NCBI GenBank assembly: GCA_029747015.1
Contig: JAKOGI010002171.1
Span: 70,608 to 134,607 of the forward strand
DNA length: 64,000 nucleotides
Origin: Carnegiea gigantea
Taxonomy: Eukaryota; Streptophyta; Magnoliopsida; Caryophyllales; Cactaceae
Reading direction: 5' to 3'
This document shows, in pieces, positions 11,217-23,727 of the stretch. A program made the position numbers and the translations under genes. The notes under the pieces are model-generated. The model was not told the origin of the DNA. It saw nothing but the letters and a program-made list of their open reading frames with translations, and made no database searches. Positions within the stretch are counted from its first letter, which is position 1. The number at the start of each line of letters is the position of its first letter.

Positions 11217-11771
11217 TATAGATCATATCAGTGCAAGGGGTTCACATCCAGATAATAATGAGCAATTCAGTTTCATCTTACATTCATTTTCATTATTATT
11301 GCCAACTAAATGAATTGCAAAGACGGGTACCCATCACCAGTATTTCTGTGCTCATTTTACAATACAGGGATGTACGTACTAAGTTTTTGCTCATATTTTC
11401 GAATTGTTTTCGTGTTTTCCATTTTAGGTAATGAAGTATCACATGTTTCTCAATTTTAGCAAGCCCTTCTGGAACTCGTCAGATGCTCACAGTGGATTCA
11501 GCTTAGCATGAACATTGGAATCGACCTTAAGGTCAAGTTACTTGTGTGGCATGGAGTGTGAATTAATACATGGTATGGTTGAACCATTACGGACTTTGGT
11601 CTTGAAGTGTTTCAATTTAATAGAATTTGTGATTGTGAACACGAGTTGCAAGATTTAATAGTTTCAGTGAGCCTTGTCCTTGTCAAGACGGTGGTAGCGC
11701 CTTCGTTTACTAAGTCTCCCGCTGCAATTATTAGTAATTATGTCATTAGTATTTTGGGGGCGTTACAGTTT

Positions 11772-11783
11772 TGGTATCAGAGC
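11772..11783 (+). other. Primer-binding site, B internal 1
   Basis: TGGTATCAGAGC lies four bases after the LTR end. It is the standard plant tRNA-iMet primer site without a mismatch. Confidence 0.9.
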
Positions 11784-14196
11784 CTAAGGTTTTAAGGGCC
11801 ACTGTGCGCTATCAAGTGTTTCTGAGTGAGCTATCAAGGTATGCATGAGTTCTGTTGGACCAGTTAAATGAGTTGTTGACTACAAGTTCATAGGTATGGG
11901 CATATATGGAGAAACCATTTTCATTTGGGTGACTCAATCATTTGTTAATATCATGAGATTCACGCATGAGCAAAGTGGATTGTGGAACCATTTGGATCAC
12001 CTGTTGGTGAGGCATGTTCTCATTTATCTTGGAGGTGTATTGCACGTTTCATTTCTCTTATTTGTTTAAATTTCTATAATTATGCACTCCGGGTGTGTAA
12101 CCCGTTGAGTTAGGAACTCCGGCGTGTGGCCGTTGAGCTATTAAAGTGTTTTTCTTCATTTCAGGTAGCTATTGTAAGGCTTTAAGCCTAGGATTTAACC
12201 CGTTTGTAGGCGGAACTCTGTCCGTTTTGCCCCAGGATTTGAGAATTCTATTGAGGTGTGTTATTTTGTGGTTGAAACCCAATGTGGGGATGCTGTTTGC
12301 AACTGCTTAAGGGATTAATACAGTGTCAAGTTAGATGTAAACCTCTAGATAAGGAAATACCTCCTGCGGCAATATCTTTGAGGTGAACCAGTATGAGACG
12401 AACACTACAATGAGTGCTTATGTATGGTGATAATAATTAGTAGCTTATGATGTGCTACTTGGCATTATATGGGTGGTGCAAGTAAGATTTAGCTGCCATG
12501 TATCGGAATCATCTGGTTTTAACACTAAGACCTTACATCAGCAATGCTCGCTCCCATTACTTCTTGTCATTGACTTATTGCTGCCCTAGTTACCTTGAAT
12601 TATTCAGAGGTATCATTTCTATTGCTGCTAACACTCTTTTGATTTGTAATGGAGTGTTTATGAAAACATGTCTAAGCAACCTTTCTTATTGGCGATTCAA
12701 ACGCTGACAATTCAGTCATCACTGTGTTCATACTTTTACTACCACCTACATTAACACTTTACTTCTATTTGAGCACTCTTCATTTATAGCTTGAAAAGTC
12801 TTTGGTTGCTTCAGACCCAGTCATTGGGTGCCCTTTCGATAATTAAATGGATCCGTATTGTTTGCGTTTCTATGGCACTGTAACATCATATTGGCATACT
12901 ATTCTATGGCCATAACTACATCTTGTTGCTCAAGTTCTTTTGACAATCTATCTCTTGCGGGAATGCCCTTTTGAAGTCATTCTTGAAATTGTTTGCTTGT
13001 CTTATCCTCAAATCTTAACGCGATTCCATATTGTTTAATCTTCCTTGCATTTCAACCCAATATTTCATACTAATGAGATCTTCCATGTCTTTTTAATCCC
13101 ATTGTTACATGTGCAACGCATTGTTGTTCAACGTTATATAGTTGTCAACACTCCTATGCCCTCGGCCTTCACCATCTTTTCTATTTATTTCATCTGCTTG
13201 TCCCATCTATCTATTGCGCTTGTCTTGTTACTTGTGGCTATTAAGTCACCTAGTTGAGGGTCCGTGCTTGTTATCTTATTTCCAATTCCTCAGTTAAACC
13301 TAAGTATAATCGAACCCTCTTTCTCCTTAGTTGATTATTTATTGGACCTCATATGATAAACCACAATTCTTGTGGCATTATATTTCAGAATTCATAATAT
13401 ACTTATGGTTATCTTCTTTCTAACCACCCTATGATAATCTTTCCTTTATTTGTTTTTTTTTAGTCTCATTGTTCATTTCTTTTGTATGCAATGATTCACT
13501 TAGCTGAGAAATTCATCACTCTCATCCCTAACTATGGTCATTTCATTACTCATTATCGACCGGGAGCAGATCCTTGAGTAGTCTGATGAGTGGAGATCAT
13601 GTGATGTATTGGAAATATCAGATGGTTGCCTTTGGATAAGGGAATAAACTCAAGCACTGTCTAATTATATTGGAGTGAGCCAGAAGAAACATTGAGTACA
13701 AGGTCAGAGCTAGCCAGGCAAGCATTAAGAGGGGAAATTCAAGTACATGTCGAGGTGATACAAGGTCGACAAAGCAGTTGTGCTAGCACAACAAAGAAAT
13801 AACCAAAGTCGCAGATGAGATATAATTAAGTCATACCTTCCTAGTCAAGGGTGTCAGGAGACTAGATATCAGCGATACTTGAGTCCTCGTCACTTTAGGC
13901 TTTATGAGTCAGTAGTGTAGAATACCTCCTTTGCAGTAACAATGTTCTTTTCTTTTGAAGGGAATATCACTTTTGAATCAAAGTGATTGAGTTCGTTGAG
14001 GCTATTATGTGATAAGTATCCAGATCTGCTACTGAAATATGGGATTAAGAAGTATATAATGCGTACACCTTTAGTCGGAGTACATTTGGCAAATGATACT
14101 GCTTTAGAGGAAAGCTATGGGAACCAATGGCCCATGTGTTTTAAAGTAGCATTGCATGCAGTTGACAAGTGTTATAAGTTTCGAGGACGAAACTCT

Positions 14197-14211
14197 TTAA
14201 GGGGGAAAGAC
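14197..14211 (+). other. Polypurine tract, B internal 1
   Basis: TTTAAGGGGGAAAGAC directly precedes LTR 2. The reverse complement of the C tract (TTTAAGGGGGAAAGGA) is nearly the same. Confidence 0.85.
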
Positions 14212-17200
14212 TGTAATAACCCAACCCTAACCCATATTTATTTATTCAAATCATCTTTATTTATTTCATTAATCATGTTTATTCATTTACTCATTCATGG
14301 TTATTTGTTTAACCAAATCATGTTTATTAAATTCAACTACACTTAATTTATTTATTTAACGAGTTCCATTATGTTATTTAAATTTTCCACCTTCATTTAT
14401 CATATTTAATCATCCCGGTGCGAAGATATTTCATGTTGGGTACCACTTTGCAACTCAAGTGTCATTTATTGTTAATTTGAGTTTCATTGATTGATTAAAT
14501 GTCGGGTGAATCGATATTAGGCCTCGGTGAGTAAATTATGCTTTTCTTACCTTCGGTAAACTTTAATTCCGAGTAATATAAAATGTTACCAACATTTCGA
14601 TTGAAAATTTTCAAGCCCAAACGTAGCTTGTTGGGCCCAAAACAAAAGCCCAAAACCTTACTAATTTTTGTTATTTCACTAATTACTCATTTTAGCACCT
14701 AATTTTAATTAGCAAAAAGCTACTTTTTGGGTGAGAAATTTTCAGCCACATGTTGTTATTAATAGACAATTTGACCCTTAAACATTCAGCCAAAAATCAG
14801 CAAATAAATCACACACTAATCCCCTCACCTCTCCCTCTCTCTCACGCAAGAACAGGGGCAGCAGCTGCTGCCCCTTGTGCCGCCAGTTCTGGTGGTTTCC
14901 GGTCCCTTTTCCGGCCGTGTCCTGGCTGCCCCGACTCCCCCTTACTGCTAGCTACCATGGCCAACCATCAAAATCATTCAAATCAGCCTCTACCTCCCCC
15001 TACTTCAAGCCTAAAGTGAGGTATATCCACAACCCTAACTTGTTGTATTTTGAATTTTTGGGTTGTTTTAGTTGTGATTATTGTTTGGATGATCAAATTG
15101 ATAGTTGTTGTGCAATTTTTATTGAGTTTGGAGATGTTTGGAGTCATGGGTATTGGATCAAGAGCATGCTTTTCATGATTTTGCTTTTGTTAAATGGCCA
15201 CTGTCGAAAATTCTGGCAATTATAGGATTGGCCAAAATTCTGAAATTTTTACTGTATCTTCTCTATATTATTTGGGATTTTCTGGCAAAATTTCATGAAG
15301 TTTGGACGAGTAATCAGTGAGTTATGGAATTTTGAAGAAAACTGCCCTGTTTTGGATACGAATTTAGTAATTATGTATTCATGAAGTTGTTTAGAGTTTG
15401 TATATGTATATGAGGCCTTACATGATCATTTTATATCTGATTGTGGTGATTTGAAATGATTTCAAGTGAGTTTTATATGAAAAAGGAAGAGAAAGTTAAA
15501 TCAGTAAAGGGCTGGAATTTCAGGAAATTAGGGCTGACTTTGGGATTAAACTGGTAATGATTGGCCCAGTGAAAAATTGTGATTTTTGGTGGGTAAATAC
15601 CTCAGTGTGTTAGCTTTCAAATGCATCTTGAATCGCCTTAATCCGAGGTCTGTGGAAAAAGTTATAGTCGTTTTACCAAAGCTGCGCAGAATGAGATCAA
15701 AACTGAGACACTTGTGTTTTAGTCCCATTTTGGGAATCTTATTGTGAGAATCGTGATTTGTATTGTAAATGAAAGTTTTTGGGGACTTCCTAATCTTTTC
15801 ATATTGGGGTTTTAATTCTCCATTTGATGTCTAGAATGAAAATTATGAATTTTTGAAGTAAACTGACCTGTTTGGGTGTAAATTAGGTTATTATTGCAAT
15901 TTCTATGCAGCGTATACTTGGAGGAAAATTCTGAAAATTGTCCTGAAGACAAATATACAAATTGGGAGTCAGTTTATGAGCTGTGAATCACTTATGGATT
16001 TTACAAAGAAAATACCAAGCTTAGTGAGCTTAATAGCTTCTATGGAGTTCAATGACTCATTTTGGGGTGGAATTCTTTATCAAGTGGATTTTTGAATGAT
16101 TATGAGAAGTGGAGAGAGAAACTCATATCAGCACCTTATTTCAGAAAAGGCCATAACGATTCTCTCAATTATCACTATCAAGGCCTTTTCCTCTGTAACA
16201 TCATTTATCTCATTGTGGACTGGACTATTTTACTTCTATTTACTTCATATTGAATTTCATTACTTTCATCAATTCAGTTTTGCATTACTTTCATCAATTC
16301 AGTTTTGAAGTTATATTCAAGTACTCGTTATATATACCATATAATTACTCAATTTCTGTTACACCTACTTTTACTTACTCAATTATGCGAGTAAAGATCA
16401 TTTACTGATTATATATACTTACAGTGACATTTATTTTATAAAACAGAGTTGAGGCCTAGTTATCATTCCCCGTTATGCATAAGTGTAATCAAGTCAAAAC
16501 ATATTTATCAAGTCAGACGTCATTTTTAAAGACTCAAGGTACGTCCATTGCCTGTATCTTCAGAAACAGATCATATTTATCAAGTTACAAACTCTTAATG
16601 AGTTATCAATGAATCAGTTTATACAGTGATTTGCCATATAACTTGTGACCCCGTCAGTTATCATCTATAGGGCGTCAACCCATCACTTACCCGCACGGCT
16701 TCAGGCCAACTCTTGATCGGATTGGCAGGTGTACACCTATGTATAGATCATATCAGTGCAAGGGGTTCACATCCAGATAATAATGAGCAATTCAGTTTCA
16801 TATTACATTCATTTTCATTATTATTGCCAACTAAATGAATTGCAAAGACGGGTACCCATCACCAGTATTTCTGTGCTCATTTTACAATACAGGGATGTAT
16901 GTACTGAGTTTTGCTCATATTTTCGAATTGTTTTCATGTTTTCCATTTTAGGTAATGAAGTATCACATGTTTCTCAATTTTAGCAAGCCCTTATGGAACT
17001 CATCAGATGCTCACAGTGGATTCAGCATAGCATGAACATTGGAATCAACCTTAAGGTCAAGTTACTCGTGTGGTATGGAGTGTGAATTAATACATGGTAT
17101 GGTTGAACCATTATGGACTTTGGTCTTGAAGTGTTTCAATTTAATAGAATTTGTGATTGTGAACACGAGTTGCAAGATTTAATAGTGTCAGTGAGCCTTG

Positions 17201-17291
17201 TCCTTGTCAAGACGGCGGTAGCGCCTTCGTTTACTAAGTCTCCCGCTGCAATTATCAGTAACCATGTCATTAGCATTTTGGGAGCGTCACA
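14212..17291 (+). mobile_element. Element B LTR 2 (middle, 3080 bp)
   Basis: This LTR has internal sequence on both sides and no target duplication. It ends CGTCACA where LTRs 1 and 3 end CGTTACA. In its 5' half it tends to agree with LTR 3 against LTR 1 (for example CCCCGACT and AACGATTC). From about 16340 to its end it carries many differences that LTR 1 and LTR 3 do not have (for example CCGCACGG against CCGCGCGG). Candidate TATA box: 14577-14584. Confidence 0.9.
16645..16740 (+). other. Conserved U5-like block (B LTR 2)
   Basis: Same block as in LTR 1, with the 12-bp palindrome AGGTGTACACCT at 16727-16738 intact and two G-to-A changes in the core. Confidence 0.6.
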
Positions 17292-19732
17292 GATTTGGTA
17301 TCAGAGCCTAAGGTTTTAAGGGCCACTGTGCGCTATCAAGTGTTTCTGAGTGAGCTATCAAGGTATGCATGAGTTCTGTTAGACCAGTTAAATGAGTTGT
17401 TGACTACAAGTTCATAGGTATGGGCATATATGGAGAAATTTCATTTGGGTGACTCAATCATTTGTTAATATCATGAGATTCACGCATGAGCAAAGTGGAT
17501 TGTGGAACCATTTGGATCACCTGTTGGTGAGGCATGTTCTCATTTATCTTGGAGGTGTATTGCACGTTTCATTTCTCTTATTTGTTTAAATTTCTATAAT
17601 TATGCACTCCGGGTGTGTAACCCGTTGAGTTAGGAACTCCGGCGTGTGGCCGTTGAGCTATTAAAGTGTTTTTCTTCATTTCAGGTAGCTATTGTAAGGC
17701 TTTAAGCCTAGGATTTAACCCGTTTGTAGGCGGAACTCTGTCCGTTTTGCCCCAGGATTTGAGAATTCTATTGAGGTGTGTTATTTTGTGGTTGAAACCC
17801 AATGTGGGGATGCTATTTGCAACTGCTTAAGGGATTAATACAGTGTCAAGTTAGATGTAAACCTCTAGATAAGGAAATACCTTCTGCGGCAATATCTTTG
17901 AGGTGAACCAGTATGAGACGAACACTACAATGAGTGCTTATGTATGGTGATAATAATTAGTAGCTTATGATGTGCTACTTGGCATTATATGGGTGGTGCA
18001 AGTAAGATTTAGCTGCCATGTATCAGAATCATCTGGTTTTAACACTAAGACCTTACATCAGCAATGCTCGCTCCCATTACTTCTTGTCATTGACTTATTG
18101 CTGCCCTAGTTACCTTGAATTATTCAGAGGTATCATTTCTATTGCTGCTAACACTCTTTTGATCTGTAATGGAGTGTTTATGAAAACATGTCTAAGCAAC
18201 CTTTCTTATTGGCGATTCAAACGCTGACAATTCAGTCATCACTGTGTTCATACTTTTACTACCACCTACATTAACACTTTACTTCTATTTGAGCACTCTT
18301 CATTTATAGCTTGAAAAGTCTTTGGTTGCTTCAGACCCAGTCATTGGGTGCCCTTTCGATAATTAAATGGATCCGTATTGTTTGCGTTTCTATGGCACTG
18401 TAACATCATATTGGCATACTATTCTATGGCCATAACTACATCTTGTTGCTCAAGTTCTTTTGACAATCTATCTCTTGCGGGAATGCCCTTTTGAAGTCAT
18501 TCTTGAAATTGTTTGCTTGTCTTATCCTCAAATCTTAACGCGATTCCATATTGTTTAATCTTCCTTGCATTTCAACCCAATATTTCATACTAATGAGATC
18601 TTCCATGTCTTTCTAATCCCATTGTTACATGTGCAACGCATTGTTGTTCAACGTTATATAGTTGTCAACACTCCTATGCCCTCGGCCTTCACCATCTTTT
18701 CTATTTATTTCATCTGCTTGTCCCATCTATCTATTGCGCTTGTCTTGTTACTTGTGGCTATTAAGTCACCTAGTTGAGGGTCCGTGCTTGTTATCTTATT
18801 TCCAATTCCTCAGTTAAACCTAAGTATAATCGAACCCTCTTTCTCCTTAGTTGATTATTTATTGGACCTCATATGATAAACCACAATTCTTGTGGCATTA
18901 TATTTCAGAATTCATAATACACTTATGGTTATCTTCTTTCTAACCACCCTATGATAATCTTTCCTTTATTTGTTTTTTTTTAGTCTCATTGTTCATTTCT
19001 TTTGTATGCAATGATTCACTTAGCTGAGAAATTCATCACTCTCATCCCTAACTATGGTCATTTCATTACTCATTATCGACCGGGAGCAGATCCTTGAGTA
19101 GTCTGATGAGTGGAGATCATGTGATGTATTGGAAATATCAGATGGTTGCCTTTGGATAAGGGAATAAACTCAAGCACTGTCTAATTATATAGGAGTGAGC
19201 CAGAAGAAACATTGAGTACAAGGTCAGAGCTAAGCCAGGCAAGCATTAAGAGGGGAAATTCAAGTACATGTCGAGGTGATACAAGGTCGACAAAGCAGTT
19301 GTGCTAGCACAACAAAGAAATAACCAAAGTCGCAGATGAGATATAATTAAGTCATACCTTCCTAGTCAAGAGTGTCAGGAGACTAGATATCAGCGATACT
19401 TGAGTCCTCGTCACTTTAGGCTTTATGAGTCAGTAGTGTAGAATACCTCCTTTGCAGTAACAATGTTCTTTTCTTTTGAAGGGAATATCACTTTTGAATC
19501 AAAGTGATTGAGTTCGTTGAGGCTATTATGTGATAAGTATCCAGATCTCCTACTGAAATATGGGATTAAGAAGTATATAATGCGTACACCTTTAGTCGGA
19601 GTACATTTGGCAAATGATACTGCTTTAGAGGAAAGCTATGGGAACCAATGGCCCATGTGTTTTAAAGTAGCATTGCATGCAGTTGACAAGTGTTATAAGT
19701 TTCGAGGACGAAACTCTTTAAGGGGGAAAGAC
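17292..19732 (+). mobile_element. Element B internal region 2 (non-coding, 2441 bp)
   Basis: A near-copy of 11768-14211 with the primer site at 17296-17307 and the polypurine tract at about 19718-19732. It differs by about a dozen substitutions, a four-base deletion near 17438 and single-base indels. No coding capacity for gag or pol. Confidence 0.85.
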
Positions 19733-22700
19733 TGTAATAACCCAACCCTAACCCATATTTATTTATTCAAATCATCTTTATTTATTTCATTAATCATGTT
19801 TATTCATTTACTCATTCATGGTTATTTGTTTAACCAAATCATGTTTATTAAATTCAACTACACTTAATTTATTTATTTAACGAGTTCCATTATGTTATTT
19901 AAATTTTCCACCTTCATTTATCATATTTAATCATCCCGGTGCGAAGATATCTCATGTTGGGTACCACTTTGCAACTCAAGTGTCATTTATTGTTAATTTG
20001 AGTTTCATTGATTGATTAAATGTCGGGTGAATCGATATTAGGCCTCGGTAAGTAAATTATGCTTTTCTTACCTTCGGTAAACTTTAATTCCGAGTAATAT
20101 AAAATGTTACCAACATTTCGATTGAAAATTTTCAAGCCCAAACGTAGCTTGTTGGGCCCAAAACAAAAGCCCAAAACCTTACTAATTTTTGTTATTTCAC
20201 TAATTACTCATTTTAGCACCTAATTTTAATTAGCAAAAAGCTACTTTTTGGGTGAGAAATTTTCAGCCACATGTTGTTATTAATAGACAATTTGACCCTT
20301 AAACATTCAGCCAAAAATCAGCAAATAAATCACACACTAATCCCCTCACCTCTCCCTCTCTCTCACGCAAGAACAGGGGCAGCAGCTGCTGCCCCTTGTG
20401 CCGCCAGTTCTGGTGGTTTCCGGTCCCTTTTCCGGCCGTGTCCTGGCTGCCCCGACTCCCCCTTACTGCTAGCTACCATGGCCAACCATCAAAATCATTC
20501 AAATCAGCCTCTACCTCCCCTACTTCAAGCCTAAAGTGAGGTATATCCACAACCCTAACTTGTTATATTTTGAATTTTTGGGTTGTTTTAGTTGTGATTA
20601 TTGTTTGGATGATCAAATTGATAGTTGTTGTGCAATTTTTATTGAGTCTGGAGATGTTTGGAGTCATGGGTATTGGATCAAGAGCATGCTTTTCATGATT
20701 TTGCTTTTGTTAAATGGCCACTGTCGAAAATTCTGGCAATTATAGGATTGGCCAAAAATTCGGAAATTTTTACTGTATCTTCTCTATATTATTTGGGATT
20801 TTCTGGCAAAATTTCATGAAGTTTGGACGAGTAATCAGTGAGTTATGGAATTTTGAAGAAAACTGCCCTGTTTTGGATACGAATTTAGTAATTATGTATT
20901 CATGAAGTTGTTTAGAGTTTGTACATGTATATGAGGCCTTACATGATCATTTTATATCTGATTGTGGTGATTTGAAATGATTTCAAGTGAGTTTTATATG
21001 AAAAAGGAAGAGAAAGTTAAATCAGTAAAGGGCTGGAATTTCAGGAAATTAGGGCTGACTTTGGGATTAAACTGGTAATGATTGGCCCAGTGAAAAACTG
21101 TGATTTTTGGTGGGTAAATACCTCAGTGTGTTAGCTTTCAAATGCATCTTGAATCGCCTTAATCCAAGGTCTGTGGAAAAAGTTATAGTCGTTTTACCAA
21201 AGCTGCGCAGAATGAGATCAAAACTGAGACACTTGTGTTTTAGTCCCATTTTGGGAATCTTATTGTGAGAATCGTGATTTGTATTGTAAATAAAAGTTTT
21301 TGGGGACTTCCTAATCTTTTCATATTGGGGTTTTAATTCTCCATTTGATGTCTAGAATGAAAATTATGAATTTTTGAAGTAAACTGACCTATTTGGGTGT
21401 AAATTAGGTTATTATTGCAATTTCTATGCAGCGTATACTTGGAGGAAAATTCTGAAAATTGTCCTGAAGACAAATATACAAATTGGGAGTCAGTTTATGA
21501 GCTGTGAATCACTTATGGATTTTACAAAGAAAATACCAAGCTTAGTGAGCTTAATAGCTTCTATGGAGTTCAATGACTCATTTTGGGGTGGAATTCTTTA
21601 TCAAGTGGATTTTTGAATGATTATGAGAAGTGGAGAGAGAAACTCATATCAGCACCTTATTTCAGAAAAGGCCATAACGATTCTCTCAATTATCACTATC
21701 AAGGCCTTTTCCTCTGTAACATCATTTATCTCATTGTGGACTGGACTATTTTACTTCTATTTACTTCATATTGAATTTCATTACTTTCATCAATTCAGTT
21801 TTGCATTACTTTCATCAATTCAGTTTTGAAGTTATATTCAAGTACTCGTTATGTATACCATATAATTACTCAATTTCTGTTACACCTACTTTTACTTACT
21901 CAATTATGCGAGTAAGGATCATTTACTGATTATATATACTTACAGTGACATTTATTTTATAAAACAGAGTTGAGGCCTAGTTATCGTTCCCCTTATGCAT
22001 AAGTGTAATCAAGTCAAAACATATTTATCAAGTCAGACGTCATTTTTAAAGACTCAAGGTACGTCCATTGCCTGTATCTTCAGAAAGCAGATCATATTTA
22101 TCAAGTTACAAACTCTTAATGAGTTATCAATGAATCAGTTTATACAGTGATCTGCCATATAACTTGTAACCCCGTCAGTTATCATCTATAGGGCGTCAGC
22201 CCATCACTTACCCGCGCGGCTTCAGGCCAACTCTTGATCGGATTGGCAGGTGTACACCAATGTATAGATCATATCAGTGCAAGGGGTTCACATCCAGATA
22301 ATAATGAGCAATTCAGTTTCATATTACATTCATTTTCATTATTATTGCCAACTAAATGAATTGCAAAGACGGGTACCCATCACCAGTATTTCTGTGCTCA
22401 TTTTACAATACAGGGATGTATGTACTGAGTTTTGCTCATATTTTCGAATTATTTTCATGTTTTCCATTTTAGGTAATGAAGTATCACATGTTTCTCAATT
22501 TTAGCAAGCCCTTCTGGAACTCCTCAGATGCTCACAGTGAATTCAGCTTAGCATGAACATTGGAATCGACCTTAAGCTCAAGTTACTTGTGTGGTATGGA
22601 GTGTGAATTAATACATGGTATGGTTGAACCATTATGGACTTTGGTCTTGAAGTGTTTCAGTTTAATAGAATTTGTGATTGTGAACACGAGTTGCAAGATT

Positions 22701-22812
22701 TAATAGTTTCAGTGAGCCTTGTCCTTGTCAAGACGGCGGTAGCGCCTTCGTTTACTAAGTCTCCCGCTGCAATTATTAGTAATTATGTCATTAGTATTTT
22801 GGGGGCGTTACA
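19733..22812 (+). mobile_element. Element B LTR 3 (3080 bp)
   Basis: This last LTR ends GGGGCGTTACA at 22812, followed by the right-hand target duplication. It has the TATAAAAT box at 20098-20105. Its conserved block at 22166-22260 keeps the 10-bp palindrome at 22249-22258 but has lost the outer pair. Confidence 0.9.
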
Positions 22813-22817
22813 CACTC
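22813..22817. other. Target-site duplication of B array, right
   Basis: CACTC, identical to 8681-8685. After it the RT reading of element A resumes. Confidence 0.9.
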
Positions 22818-23727
22818 TTTGTGTCACATGGTGTCTCAGGAAGGCATTTAAGTGGATCTTGCAAAGATAGAGGCAATTGTGAATTGGCCAAGACCCACGA
22901 ATGTTTTTGAAGTACGAAGCTTCGGAGGAATGGCTGGATATTATAGAAGATTTGTAGAAGGATTCTCTAAGCTAGTCATGACTATCACCAAGCTACTCCA
23001 AAAAAGTAATAAGTTTGAATGGATAAAAGAGTATGAAAATAGCTTTCAAGAACTACGGAAACGGCTGGTATTTACACCAGTGCTAGCAATACCTGAAGGT
23101 AATGAGGGATTTGTGGTCTATAATGACGCATCCAAGAAAGGATTGGGGTGTGTTCTAATGTAAAAAGGAAAATTTATCGCCTATGCCTTTCGTCAAAAGG
23201 AGCTAAACAAGAGGCAGAGAAGATGGTTAGAGCTTTTGAAAGACTATGACATGGAGATCAAATAGAACCCTGGTAAAACAAACGTAGTGGTTGATGCTTT
23301 GAGTAGAAAATCCATTACCTCTATAGCTTGCCTACTTACTAAGGAGGAGAGACTTTCAAGGAAACTTGACGCCCTTTAGATAGAAGTAGTGCTACCAGGG
23401 AATCAAAACTACCTAACAGCACTCCAGGTTACCTCTCTACTAGTAGAACAAATCAAGCAGCATCAGAAGGAAGACCTTGAGATTATCAAAATTAGGAAGG
23501 GAGTAGAAGAATGAAGAATTAAGGAATTTCAAAACCAAAGCAATGTGCTTTGCTACGGGAATAGATTGTGCATCCCTAATGTGCTGGACCTTAAGAGGTA
23601 GCTGTTAAAAGAAGCACATAATGCAGCTTTTACAACCCATTCGGGGAGCACCAAAATGTACTATGAGCCGAAGACGCATTTCTGGTGGGTAGGGATAAAG
23701 AGAGACATCACAAACCTTGTTGCTCAC
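22818..23727 (+). pseudogene. Element A: RT end, RNase H and integrase zinc-finger start
   Basis: After the B insertion the protein resumes as HMVSQEGI and runs through [35 protein letters not shown] and the RNase H start [16 protein letters not shown]. About 45 codons of RNase H are then missing: AYAFRQ joins directly to [17 protein letters not shown] near 23193, in frame. KTNVVVDALSRK marks the end of RNase H. The integrase zinc-finger region follows (LLKEAHNAAFTTHSG, MYYEPKTHFWW, ITNLVAH), and the C array interrupts it just before the first Cys. Stops lie at about 23161, 23265, 23377 and others. Confidence 0.87.
23723..23727. other. Target-site duplication of C array, left
   Basis: CTCAC precedes the first C LTR. 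The right-hand copy at 60322-60326 reads TTCAC, one mismatch. Joining the flanks restores the A integrase motif H-C-L-T-C. Confidence 0.8.

Larger units (their letters stand above)
8686..11767 (+). mobile_element. Element B LTR 1 (3082 bp)
   Basis: It starts TGTAATAACCC and ends GGGGCGTTACA. It holds a TATAAAAT box (9050-9057), a pyrimidine-rich stretch near 9296-9320, a 25-bp tandem duplication (10732-10781) and the conserved U5-like block (11120-11216). Its last 45 bases agree with LTR 3 and differ from LTR 2 at five sites. The 89-codon ORF at 9223-9492 recurs in the other two LTRs only because the LTRs are recent copies. Confidence 0.9.
11768..14211 (+). mobile_element. Element B internal region 1 (non-coding, 2444 bp)
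   Basis: This region begins with a primer site and ends with a polypurine tract, but I find no gag, protease, RT or integrase motif in any frame. The short ORFs (12498-12707, 13045-13257) are hydrophobic by base composition. The ORF at 13987-14346 crosses the tract into the LTR. Its last codons before the tract (LHAVDK..KFRGRNSL) match the C pol terminus (LHDMIKF..FEDETL) at both DNA and protein level. The region differs from internal region 2 at about a dozen sites. Confidence 0.85.
8686..22812 (+). mobile_element. Element B tandem array: LTR-internal-LTR-internal-LTR
   Basis: Three near-identical LTRs (8686-11767, 14212-17291, 19733-22812) alternate with two internal regions (11768-14211, 17292-19732), giving a period of about 5.5 kb. 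Each LTR-internal border has a primer-binding site and each internal-LTR border a polypurine tract. The whole array is bounded by one perfect 5-bp duplication, CACTC. Nothing encodes gag or pol, so the family is non-autonomous, like the plant LARD-type elements. It lies in the plus orientation inside the RT gene of element A. Confidence 0.93.

Noticed and set aside
12498..13257. Hydrophobic ORFs in the B internal region that could be small membrane proteins
   Set aside because: Pyrimidine-rich composition explains them; there is no consistent start context and no relation to known retrotransposon proteins.
13987..14346. 119-codon ORF at the end of B internal 1, repeated at 19508-19867
   Set aside because: It runs through the polypurine tract into the LTR. 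Only the short piece before the tract resembles a pol end.
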